Assembly (NCBI GenBank): GCA_942486035.1
Contig: CALNXK010000071.1
Span: 797,501-861,500 of the forward strand
Length of the DNA stretch: 64,000 bases
Origin: Porites lobata
Lineage: Eukaryota > Cnidaria > Anthozoa > Scleractinia > Poritidae
Direction of reading: 5' to 3'
Shown: one piece after another, positions 52,569 to 64,000 of the stretch
How positions within the stretch are numbered: the stretch's first letter is position 1
How the letters are laid out: every line of letters begins with the position of its first letter
Notes under the pieces: model-generated
The model's database searches: none
Told to the model about the DNA's origin: nothing
The model's input: only the letters and a program-made list of their open reading frames with translations
Position numbers and translations under genes: made by a program

Positions 52569-52574
52569 CATACA
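52569..52574. other. Empty target site of the Polinton in unit 2
   Basis: The sequence TGGAATTTCATACAAAACC is continuous here, whereas in unit 1 the same site is split by the 25.5-kb element and CATACA is duplicated. A natural pre-integration control for the element borders. Confidence 0.95.
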
Positions 52575-53869
52575 AAACCAACCACTAACTTGCCAAAATT
52601 TTAAAGAACCACCTAAAGTGCTATTTCTTTGAGAAAGGAAAATTATGGCAAAGGACATGGCAAAGGACATCCCTTGCAGTTTTCAATAAAAATAGAACCA
52701 AAACATGAGAGGGATAGATGATTTAGCAGCCTGTCATCCCTTGCAAACAATTTTTGTATTCCACAAATCAGTAAAAATAATTTTGGAAAACAATCCAAAT
52801 ATAGCGGCCTAGAGTCCAGGTAATTAGATAAGGCGTGGAAAACAAATTAAAACAAATTAGGTCGAATTTTTTTTGTTCGACAAGTAAGGCAAATTCTCTG
52901 CCAAGAAATCTGGGTGCGTGCAAACCAATCTTTTATTGTTTTTTTTTACCCTGAGGAGAAAGAGTACTATGTCGAGACAAATGGAAATTCAATATTCAGG
53001 ACCATCGAAGTTCGAAACCGTTCAAAAAATTTCTATACGGCCAATCTAAACAAGCGCCAGCGAAGAAATTTTAAAAGATTTTAAAGAATTTATTGAGTAC
53101 TAATTATTCATTTAATGGCAAACAATAATGAAATAAAAACAAATGAGTATTTAAGTGTCTCTAAGAATCCTCAAGTCATGTTGCATAAAAGAATATTTAA
53201 TGAGCGGTTTAGGCGCAATCAAATGATGCATTCTCAGTTAAATCTTAATACAAACGTTTTACTTTTCCTTAGGGATCAAAGTCTTGAAAAATGATGAGAA
53301 AAGGTCTTCCCGCCTGTATTTTAAAAAAAAATGGCTGAATTTTTTGCGTCTGAGGTCAGTTTGAAATCAAAATCGTGAAATACATAAAAAAACATATTAA
53401 TAATTTTAAAAAAAAGTAAACGTGAGCCTACGATCATTTGAAAACGAGTAAATTGTCAGCGGATAACTTCAAAAAAACACTCGTTTTAGCTTTGATTAAC
53501 GGACGGTCGGTCGAGAAATTTTCTTTTCCGACAACCGACGAAAATCGAAAAGTTTAACCGACTACCGACAAAGATCGAAAATTTTAACCGACTACCGACA
53601 AAATTACTGAATTTTAACCGACAACCGACAAGTGGACCCCCCCCCCCCCATTCAGACCCTCTGACATTACTTCCTCTTGATTCGCCGGAATTCACCTACT
53701 TTTAACAAATTGAGATGCTTCGAATAATCGCAAAAATTCTGTCGATGTAGTGTCATCTTTAATATTCCTTGTCTCCATAGACTGAAACGCTTATGTTGTT
53801 GCTGCTATTTAACACTTGTTAACTTTATTTACAAACATTAAGACGCTTAAAATAAACTATCAACAATAG

Positions 53870-54098
53870 AGAACAAACATTAACCACAAAGGACTGCATG
53901 GGACCGCAAACGAATATGCCGAAGAACGTAGGATCTATAAAGACCTGATCAACAAAAGTGAAAAGTAGACATATTAAATTCTGCCAGCAGAATACTGCAA
54001 TGCTGATCGTACTACGTGAAAATTAACTCTGCAAGACATCACGTAGTACGATCAGCATTGCAGTATTCTGCTTGCAGAATTTAATATATCAACAATAG
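53870..54098. mobile_element. 229-bp MITE-like insertion (unit 3)
   Basis: Same position and flanking TATCAACAATAG words as 40017-40245; absent from unit 1. Confidence 0.7.
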
Positions 54099-56178
54099 AA
54101 TGGATATAAAATTCTTTAATCTTATTGGCTAAAAGCAGTCCTGCTGATATTAACATTAGTTATTTGTAAATTTCACCAAATTTATTTTTAGATCAATTAA
54201 AGGTTTGAAAATGATCGTAAGTTGGTTCCCGTAGAGTTTCGTAAAAGTTTATTCACTTTTGTCAAGAGAGAACATAATTCAACAGTCGCCATTACAAAAT
54301 TCTGCTATCGGCAAATTCATTTCCTGTTCCTAGACCTGGTGCTCATAACAGCCATAATCCTTCTGCATAGACTTTGCACCTATAAATAATATTGAGGTGT
54401 AGAACGAAATTGCTTCCACGATGATAAGTTTTCCTATATACTGTTAACGAAGCAAAATATTTAATTCCCAAATTTATATACTTCTTAGCCATAACAAGTT
54501 ATCTTGCTCCCATTTAGCATTGCTGAGTATCGAGCCCAAATTAAGAAAAACTGTTCGTTTTTTTTGTTTTCTTTTAGTTTTTAATTTCCCAAACCAGGAG
54601 AAGTGGTTGCTATTTAATAGATTTGTGTAGTCTATTACCTCAACCGACGTGAAATACGTATAGCCGGCCCAATATTGATATATTTAAATATTACATTTAC
54701 CTTTCCATGAAAGTTCCAAAAGTCAAGTTAAAAAATCATTGCATTTATAATAAATGCCATAAGAACGCAACAACAAATAAACCTATCCTGCTTACAAGGT
54801 CGTTCCAGAAAAGACATAATAATCAAAAATCAAAATACGCAGGTTCTAAAAACCTTCAAGGACCATATGATCATAACACCGACTTTCTTCTCCAAAAATT
54901 GTGAAAATTTTGCGTCTTGCGGCATGAGCTGTGGATCATGCAAGACGTCATCCGTCAAATGATGGAAAGCTCGAGTCACTGCGATCTCGTTCCCCGGGTT
55001 TTTGCGTTGAAGCCGCCGGAAAGTTTCTAATTTTCATGAATCAAGAGTAGGAGAGCAATGTAAAGTGGCAACAACGCCTGAACAAATTCCAGCCACTCGT
55101 GCTTTCCGTCGTCAAGCCAAGGCTAAACGATTAAACATGTTCGTCCAACATCGCTTTGGAAGAGTGCGCTTTACCGTTTAACCGTTGCCTTCTCCTCAGA
55201 CGCACAGAGGCGACCGCGAAACGCGAGGGACACGTGAATGACTGGTGACGAAACGCAAGGGAACATGGGAAGGACAAAAATGAGAGACGAAGTCCGTTTT
55301 CTCCTTTCCGCCTTTCTTTGCTGCCTTTGCGCATCTTCACAGAGATATGTCTGGGTAGAATTGCTTTCGACATTTGATCTAGATTCAATTACATTTTCAT
55401 TCAAAATTTTACATCACGAGCAAATGTTTGATCCTTTAGCCACCTCATGCTGTCTTGCATGACACTGATACAATGTTTGATCATGCAGTCGGGAAAATAA
55501 TAGAAAGAAATAATTTTGATGTCACACATGATCCAAAATAGCAGTTCACAGAAGGAGTGACTTCGTTTCATTCAGTAACATTAATAACATAGTTATTCGA
55601 AGAGACTGCTTAAGAAAGGCAGCAAACATCAAAGCGGAGTCAAAGCAAAGGTGCTTTAGTTGATGTTTTTGTTTTTTTTTTTGTCAGTTTTTTTCTGGAG
55701 TTCCCTGACGGTGCACAATCCTTTGTTTGTTTGTTTGTTTTTTAAACTGTCACGGAAAATATAGGATAGGACTGAAATAAAAATTTGTGCACAGTTAAAG
55801 GGGTTATGTAACGAGGATATTGCTGTTTAATAGTTATCATAGTGGAATGGTTATGAAACCCGTTAGACTCCTTTGTTATATGGTTGTTAGCTTTTTTGGA
55901 CCCGACAGTACACAACTTTCAATCATTTCTATCATTTTGAACTTATTGACCAACAGAAACATCGCATTAATTTATTCATTTACAATTTGTGAACAAAAGG
56001 ATTGTGCGCGGTCAGGGAGCTTCCAACATAAACTACAGCACTGTTGTTTTACATCTTTGATGTTTGCCGGCTTTCACAGCCTCCTCTACTAACTATGGTG
56101 GTTTGAAGTCAACACAACAACATATAACAGAGCAGTCAACCGGGAGTAATAACCATTCCACACTATTAACTGATGCTT

Positions 56179-59100
56179 TTAACGCACAAAAATCTTCCAA
56201 AAGGTTCCATTAGGTGGTAGATAATCATATAATGAACTCGGTTTAAAGTCATCACATTCCCATCTGTCAAAAGTGACCCAGTGATATGCAAGTACACTAA
56301 ATGCAGGGTGATCATACAATTCACGCATGCCTTCATGCCCCCATTTACCCACATAGTAATCGTTGTTCTCATTCCCCCAGTCGGCACATCGGTTTGCAAG
56401 GTTTGAATTGTCATCCCAAAGTTTAATGTACGATCCACAGGAGTCTGGCATGGTGTTTGTTTGCCCCGTAAAGTACTGAATAACAGCTTCACCGGTGCTG
56501 TTTCCGGTCGTGACTATATGAAATGTTGATCCATTTGGCTTTCTGCAGTGGAACCGCATTTGAGTGAAGGGCATAAGGGTTTTCAGGTCATTCAGGGCGC
56601 TGTTCATTAGAACTAAATTGTTGCTTTTATAGCTGTCCACTCTGCGGTATGAAGTCTCGAGTAACAACTGAGGGAGGTTATACTGGTCGTTAATCACAAT
56701 GTTGAGAACAAGAAGCCAACCTCCTGAAATTTTTATTAAACAGTAAATAAGTATGGGGACTGGATCAAGAGGCAGGAGAGAATATCTGGACAGGAAAGGA
56801 CATGGTAGGGAGTGGAGAGGAAAAAGCTACATTCCCATTCATTATTGTTGAAACGCTTGCTAATTGTTCCTTCCCTTCCTCTTCAATGTTGATTTCGAAG
56901 ACGTTTATTCCCAAGAAAACGCGTGAAACCAATATTGCGGGAAGGGGAGGGTAGTAGTACGTATATTCCTGAAACGACTAAGTAGATATTATGTTTTCCG
57001 GAAGTGTTTTAACAAATTATGACTGGGATTGCAGTCTCCTAGGCAGCCGTTCTCTTTGAGTTGTTAAACAATACTCCTCACAGTGTTTCCCGAGAATACC
57101 GTATTTCCTCGAATAACAGTCGGAGGCGATTATTTTTTTTTTCGCACCAAAAGGGGGCGATTATTCGTAGAAACGCGATTATTTCACATACTGCTGACTG
57201 GAAGTCGTGCCTTAAATATTTTAATTACTCCATTAAATAAAAAAATTATCACACCAAATTAACTGAACATTTTTGATGACTTGATCAGATTCCACTTCAA
57301 CATGACAGGCAGGGGATAGAAGAAAGAGAAGATGGCGAGAGGGGTGGAGGGGGTGGAGGGGGGGGGGCGATTATTCGAGGGAGGCGATTAATCGAGGGAC
57401 AGAGGAAGGGTGTTGAGGCCTCAAATGTAATAAATGACCCTAAATGTAATAAAGGTCCTAAGTGTAATAACTTTTGGCCCTAAATGTAATAAAGGTCCTA
57501 AATGTAATAACTTTTGGCCCTAAATGTAATAAAGCGTCTCATAATATTACATGTGTGATAGGTTTTAGCCCTAAATGTAATGGAAGTCTTAACAGTATAC
57601 TGCATGTATGTAGTATAACAACCCCAACCCCAACCCCCTGACTGAAACATGCGACGGTCTGATGCGATATTAATTTTATAGCCAGCTGGCGATTCCCCGG
57701 GCGATTCACTTTCTTCGCCCTAATGTAGTCTTCATAGATATTCATAAACTTAGAAAGCGGCTAGAAGAAGTAGGAGAAACACTTATAAATTAACTACGTC
57801 TCGATCGTGTTTCCTACTACATGATCCCTACATCGTAAAACGCGAGTTATAAACAACTGGAATCTACACAAAAGTTTTCAAAATACAGTAGTAATTTAGT
57901 AATTGATCTGAAGGAAGTATTAATGTGCATTAGAAAAGGTGGTAGTAAATTAACTACTTTTGTCTATGGGGTTTTTTAATGTTGCGCCAAAAAAAGAAAT
58001 TTTTTTTTTTATCATTTTCCAAAAGAGTATATCGGTCGGTCCATACAGAATGCTGTACATGTGAACACGAAGTTATATATAAACAGCAAGATATTAAGGG
58101 CAGTATATCTTGATAGTTTTTCGGACTTCCTGACTTTGATTTTAACTTCTACCAGGAGTACTTCTTGAAGTGAATTTTTATGCTAACTTTTTTCTCCAGG
58201 ATTTCACCACATGAATAATAATAAGTTGTTACTCAAAAGGCTACATAGGGGATCTGCCTGGTGTATTTAGTGATTCCTCCCTAGACACATTCATGCGCTC
58301 AGTTAACCTGTAATAAGGCTGAAAGCCAACACTATGAAATCTTCTTATGACCATAAGCATAATAAGAGCTGAAAGAATTACACTTAGGACCCGTTATTAC
58401 ATTTAGGGCCAAAAGTTATTACATTTAGGACCTTTATTACATTTGGGGCCAAAAGTTATTACAATTTGGACCTTTATTACATTTAGGGTCACTAATTACA
58501 TTTGAGGCCTCAACATACGGTCTCCCTCTTTCCCCTTCGTTACTGCCAAACGCCTGTCACCTTTCGTATTTCTTTGGCTTGAAAAAATATTAATAACCGG
58601 AAATGCCATAGGGGGGTCTCCACCCGCTAACCAGTGGGGGGCGAGGAGGATGGAGACGTACGACATTTCAGACTAAAATATTTATAATAACACTCAAAAC
58701 AGAGTGAAACTTAACGTTAAGTTAGGCAATTTTTACCATCAAAACCAAGTTGTACGGAATCTCTAGCAAGCCATGTCATTAGAAATTTATGTTGAGTGAA
58801 TATTCTATTCTGGTTTATGATGAATTTAATACAGGTCTAGGTTATCTGGAGGTTTCGGGATATCACAACGCATAAGGCAATTCCGTTCTCCAGCTGAAAA
58901 TACTTAAGTCATGTCACACTGAACAGACATGTTTGTGGTGACGAAATTTCCTCGACTTAATAACAATGCAGTGGCGGATCCAGGGGGGGCCGGGGTACCC
59001 GGCTCCCCCCCTCCCCCCACCGTTACTTTTAGACGAAACTGAGGCCCGATGGGCCAAAAAAAAGTTTTTTTTGAGACCGGGCCCCCTCCTTATCTCAGGG

Positions 59101-61444
59101 TCTGGATAACCGGGTCCCCGGTCATCCATCTTATAGCCTGATCTGAGGGTGTAAGTCCTTTCAGTGATAACTATAGAACACCAATACTCACCACCTGCTC
59201 TGGTCAAGTCACAAAAGACTTTAAAAGGATTTCCATTTTTCTCAGGGTCAATCCAGTATTCTCCGTCACCTCTTGCGTCGCCAGAGTCATAGATGTCTTT
59301 GCAGGAATGACCAGGATACGAGGAATACCAGCCTTTTCCAACTGTAGGTTGAAAAAATGCAGAATAAGGCACCATATCTGCGGCTTTCTTGTACGTGAAA
59401 AATTACAATTAGTACGATTTGACGAGCTTTTCATATCACCCAATCTAATCCCCTCAGCTAATTTAAGTACATGGCGAGGAGATCGACGTTTGAATCAATT
59501 GAGTCCGACATTTCTAATTTGGGTCAACCCATGAATTGAGATCGAGTGGCTCACTTGGTAATTCTGACCGTGGAGCGACTTCGTTTACGTCGAAGTTATC
59601 ATCAGTACCGAACCTAATACACAAATTGCTATAATTCATTTTCACTGGTGAGATGATTGTAAACCATTGCACATCGTGAAAATGAATTGAGTCCGACATC
59701 TTAAAAGTTTGATGTCTGAATCAACCGTCAAATTTGTATCATTTGGGTCGGGCACTAGCTGCGATTAAAGACGTTGATGTTGCCTCTTTCATTCTTCCTC
59801 ATCAATTTGAAAGGGGCCGGGGTAAAGAACGCACACTGTGAGGATTCATGCCCAGGCGGTGTAGTCTATATTTCATTAATTTGTTCACTTATCCAAACAT
59901 TTACAGCGATTTCGGGAAAGGTTGTCGGGAAAAATGTGCACATGACAATCCCGAAAGGTAATATGGGATATTATCAATACACGTGACTTTGTAGCTGTCG
60001 AACCTATTTTTGTTGCTTTCCTAATTAGCACTGACAAATCTCTCGTACCATTCTTTCAAATTTCTTTGAAGAACAGTGGATTCAAAACCACCCTTAATAT
60101 CTTTTGACAACCTTTCTCAAAACAGGACTTGTGGCTAATTATTTGCCTTAGTAGAATCCATGGTAGAACTTTATTTATGTTTACCTTTGATATGATAGGT
60201 GAACCCAGGGCTGCGAATAAGCTTATCCGGTCTGTTTTGATCACTAAGCTCACATTTGTTGTTGTCATGGTCATCATCAGAATGGCTGTTGTAAGACAGG
60301 CATTTTTCATTTCTGAGGCATCGTTGTCCGCAGATATATTCGTCAACAGCCAAGGTTTCCAATACGTGTCCAACGAGTTTAAAGCCTGAAAGTTCCAAAC
60401 AGAGCACATCTTATTTCCTTTGCTGTCGCATGATCACTGACTGTGATAGAATAAGACATCTGTATTATCATTCCCCATTGAATTCCCCTTGCTTGCTGTC
60501 ACCGAGGCACTTGTTGGAATCAATGATAGAAAAATAGTTCTAACAGAATAGTTATTTCGGCAAGGCAAAAATAGAAGTAATCAGGATGCATTATGTCGAA
60601 GGCAGGGAAAGAAATTACAATACACTATGCAAAAATGGGGATATAATTAATAGTGTAGAAATAGTCCCAAGACATAGATTGAAGTAATGATACCGAGAAG
60701 GTCAAAGAACTTACATAGATAGAAGTAAAAATGTGTACACCGTAATTTTTAGGGAGTTATTATAACTCCAAAACTGGAGTAAAAATTTTAGGTGCAGGAT
60801 AACCCCTTTTTGGGGGTTACTTTAACTCATAATTTAACTCCGAATTTGAGGTCATTTTTACTCCTGAAAAAGAGTTCTTATTACTCCCAGTCTGGAGTTA
60901 AAATGACTCCGAAATGGGGTTATTTTTACTCCTTACATGGGTTGTTTTTACTCCTTTTGGAGTTAATTTAACGCTGAAAGTGGAGTAAAAAGTTTTAGGT
61001 ACAGGATAACTCCTTTTTGGGGTTATTTTAACTCCTCAATAACTGGCGTCACTTTTACTCCTGAAAAAGAGTTCTTTATAAACTCCTTTTTGGAGTTAAA
61101 ATAATTCCCCAAAAAATAACTGCACTGTAAGGAGTTGAATTAGCCCCACTAGAAGAGTTATAACTCCTTGAAAATTACTTTGTACATATGCCAAGACATA
61201 TTTCTCAAACGTTTCTCAAACGTTGAGATTGCGCTGCGCTAATCAATCCTCTCTTCTTCTATCAAATAACGATAATTCATTCCTTACCTTCCAGAGTTTT
61301 GAAAATTCTTGCTTTGCGCAGGTGAGCATCTAATGTCTTTGCTTTGTCCAAGTTTGCGAAAAACACCAGTGTCATCAAGAGGAACAAAAATGATGCCGAA
61401 AAAGGAGTGTTTGAAATAAACAACACTAACGCCTTCTTTGTCAT
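56179..61444 (-). CDS. Secreted PAN/apple plus fibrinogen-type protein, array copy 3 (intact)
   Basis: Four phase-1 exons: 61288-61444, 60185-60385, 59192-59341 and 56179-56723, giving 350 aa. Domain order as in copy 2: signal peptide, PAN/apple, CxDIYDSG..CDLT..GGGW, C-terminal domain. Splice sites are canonical. The variable C-terminal loop is the longest of the three (ECDDFKPSSLYDYLPP). Intron 3 is enlarged by a 1.1-kb foldback insertion (57411-58515). Confidence 0.8.
57411..58515. mobile_element. 1.1 kb foldback element specific to unit 3
   Basis: Ends TGTTGAGGCCTCAAATG and CATTTGAGGCCTCAACA are perfect inverted repeats. Subterminal arrays of CCTAAATGTAATAA words occur at both ends in opposite orientation. 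No coding capacity. Absent at the same place in units 1 and 2 (GAGGAAATACGG there). Confidence 0.75.
60751..61170. repeat. GGAGTTA/TAACTCC repeat block in intron 1 (unit 3)
   Basis: Counterpart of 7091-7509 and 45914-46333. Confidence 0.7.
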
Positions 61445-62189
61445 CTGGAAATAAAGCTTCAAGATGGGTCATATAAATTTCTCTATGAGCTGATCTGTTA
61501 TAACTCTCTTCTTGCTTAGTGGAATGGCTTGCAACACAGAAAAAGCGGGAGAGACTGAGAGGGAGAGAGAGATAGTAGATGTCCAAGCAGATATTCACTA
61601 GTTTCCCTTATCCTCTTAAAAATTCATGATTATAAAACAAAAAAAGGAATCGCTAACGTGCTGCTACTGAGTTGGGCAGCTGTTCCTTATCATCATGATA
61701 TTTCATTAACTTTTGTTGCATCCTCTCCTACAAATATTGCATGCATGGTGGGGTGTAATATAAACACGAAGAAGAGTGTTTCAGTTGATGACAAACAACG
61801 CCCAGGCCTGGCAAGCCATGCCTACTAAGAGGGACAGGAGGCTTTGGGACAAAAACGGTTTCAGGCTCTTCCTTTCGCTCCCTGTCTCTTCTTAATCCTC
61901 GTCCTTTGCCCGTGGTTTGTCCTTTCTTTCTTTTCCCGTCTCTCGACTATCAACTGACAGATTGCAGCCTACGCGCGTTCCTACTGAGTGGCACTATCTA
62001 AAGCTTGATTTGTTCTCTTGACTAAACAAAAAGTGTCAGAAATTTTAACCCAATTTTAAAGTTATTGGGAACACTATACAAACCTTTGTCCATGGTAGCA
62101 ATTATTAATGAGTTTTACAAAAGCAGGTCATTGACCTTAAGAAAAAGCGTACAGTTAACGCTGATGTTGATGTTTTCTTTACTGAAAAG

Positions 62190-62390
62190 CACCGTTGTGG
62201 TTTAAGTTGGAAGGAAATTTTACCAAAATGTCAACGGTTTTCCTGAAATTTCTTGCCTTAAGTTGATCATGATAAGTATATCTTTATCCGCCCGACTGTT
62301 CAAACTAATTTAAGTTAGCACTAATTTCAAGCTCTTTTTAGTCTGAGCATGAGGCCGGGAATTATGCCAAAAGTCTCAGGTGTTTCTTGA
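62190..62390. other. About 200-bp insertion specific to unit 3
   Basis: Interrupts the word CTGAAAAG..TTATATTG that is nearly continuous in units 1 and 2. No terminal repeats or coding potential recognised; origin unknown. Confidence 0.5.
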
Positions 62391-64000
62391 TTATATTGTT
62401 ATAATTGTTTGACATTTATTAGCATTACCTTTCGAAAGAAAAACAAAGGTTATTGGCAAATAGGGGAAACCCATCCCTGATAATGACCGATTGTCTTAAA
62501 TATTTCATTTCCAACCAAGAACCTCTCTTGAGAACCTGGCAACAGAATTGTCTAGATGTTTTTTTTAATTTGAGAAATTTCAGAGCAAAGCAGAAGTAAA
62601 ATTCATTGTTTTTCTCGATTAGTCATGGTCTAGGGTTTTCCACAAGTTGCTGGGAAACTTTTTGGCAAGTTCTGGTACATTTTCGAGCAACTTTTTCCGA
62701 ATTCGTTTCAACCAACTTTTTGCATTCTGAGCAATTTCTTTAGTTATCTTCTAATTCTGAGATATTGGGCGGCTTATAGTGCTTAAATTGGCCTTTCTTC
62801 CATATTTCACAATGTTTTAGTAGCCAATTTATGAATTTCCTGTAAAAAAAAAGGAGCCAAATCCTTTCCCCTGGGGCGATCATGGGCGCAACAACAACAA
62901 CAACAACAACAACATTCATTTAAACAAGATAAAAAATACAGCGGAGCAGATGTGGTCGTGTATTTAAAAATTAAACACAGTTCACAAATGAATAAAAAGC
63001 TTGAAAACTAATTAAAATTTAGAAAAAGATGTAACCTATTTGAAAATATGTATCTATAAACTAAGCTATTCGCATGAAGTTCTGCGTTTAAGAGAGTTTT
63101 TAAATAAGCTTTTGCTTGAGATTGCACGCGTATAATTGTCAAGAGAATTCCATAGAGATACGGCTTTGTAATAAGTGGACTTGCGAAGAACTTCAGTGCT
63201 TGGTTTTGGTAACAAATAGGTTAATTTCGTTCGCAAGCTATAGTTACCGCCAAATATAAGCCCTTGGGGGCTAGTGCTTGGGAAGTGCCCTCAAATTCAT
63301 AATAAATCAAAGCAAAAACTGTACAGTAACACATAAATTTTTGCATTTGCCAAAGAACTATTACGTGTGCCAAATAATTGTACTCAAAAAGTGTCACGGT
63401 ATGTTGCTGTTTGCGCGCGTTGTTCTCTCTTAACTCCTGGGTTGGATTTCCTCGTTCCATAGAGATAAAGTGCTTGCATGGCTGAGTTTTAGTAAAATCT
63501 ACGTCCTCAAGGCGAGTTTCAGTAAAAACTTTCTGCAAATTACTGACATAAATTTCCTTCCAACTTAAAAAGGTAGCCCCTTTAATTTCGAGACTTAAAT
63601 TTCCCTTTGAGTATAAGCCTAGCCGATTTTGAAACACAATTTTCCTTCCGTATATACAAGCCCCTCTAAAAATAAGTCCCTCCGAAAGGGCCTTTGAAAA
63701 ATATAAGCCTCGGGGCTTTTTTTCGGACTTTTACGGTAAGTTCACTTTCGCCCCGTTTTTGCTTTCAGAATGAACGTCTTTAAGTGATTACTAAAGTAGA
63801 TAAGATACAAAGATTAAGAGCCTACACACTGTAGCCACTATAAATCTCATCACAAAATCATTTTCTGGTATAAATGGAACACAGATTAACGATAATGTTC
63901 AGGTCTGCTCTTAACAAGTCGTTATGCACGGCTTTACAAGACCCATACATTGTAGTGCGGAAAAGAAAACTTGATAGCATCGACTGAATAATGACCTGCT

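Larger units (their letters stand above)
39848..53700. repeat. Tandem array unit 2 (13,853 bp, complete, without the viral element)
   Basis: Direct repeat of unit 1. It contains gene copy 2, the lectin remnant, the TTAA foldback element and minisatellites at 51501-51606 and 53526-53633, as well as the empty target site. No further genes seen in 39848-42334, 46609-49046 or 51322-53700. Confidence 0.85.
53701..64000. repeat. Tandem array unit 3 (incomplete at the window edge)
   Basis: Direct repeat of units 1 and 2 carrying gene copy 3 plus two unit-specific insertions (57411-58515, 62190-62390). No gene seen in 53701-56178 or 61445-64000. The region corresponding to the lectin remnant and target site lies beyond the window. 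Confidence 0.85.

Overview
The window is animal genomic DNA, most likely from a cnidarian and probably a stony coral (inferred from the PAN/apple plus fibrinogen-type secreted proteins, AT-rich intron-bearing DNA and abundant small foldback elements). It consists of an AT-rich tandem array interrupted by one GC-rich, complete Polinton/Maverick (adintovirus-like) element.

Host part. A unit of about 13.85 kb occurs three times in direct orientation: unit 1 (1354-13725 and 39199-39847, split by the element), unit 2 (39848-53700) and unit 3 (53701 to the window end, incomplete). Each unit carries one four-exon minus-strand gene for a secreted protein of about 350 aa (signal peptide, PAN/apple domain, fibrinogen-type CDMT..GGGW module, cnidarian-type C-terminal domain). 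All exon junctions are phase 1. The unit 1 copy has lost a splice donor. A fourth, divergent paralogue enters from the left edge on the plus strand. Units 1 and 2 also carry a broken C-type-lectin fragment, a 1.6 kb foldback element and short minisatellites.

Element part (13726-39192, 25,467 bp). It has terminal inverted repeats of about 604 bp beginning 5'-AG, a 6-bp target duplication CATACA, and an exact empty site in unit 2 (52569-52574), so it inserted after the array formed. It encodes the Polinton/adintovirus core set: protein-primed DNA polymerase B, retrovirus-type integrase with chromodomain, A32-type packaging ATPase, adenain-like protease, double-jelly-roll major capsid protein and two penton-type minor capsid proteins. 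Around these are several basic virion-core-like proteins, a phospholipase-A2-like protein, a zinc-finger protein, a RING-finger protein and a tRNA-Ala(UGC) gene. The core ORFs are intact, so the copy looks young.

How it works together. Virion and integration genes form one minus-strand block (36247 to 24051) with many TATA boxes, mostly 39-44 nt before the start codon and often fused to the previous gene's stop codon. Five gene pairs overlap as ATGA. The polymerase reading frame has no usable ATG at its 5' end; a RING-finger ORF 3.6 kb upstream has splice sites in the matching phase, suggesting a spliced RING-PolB protein. Two divergent promoters share a GC-rich near-palindrome in opposite orientations.
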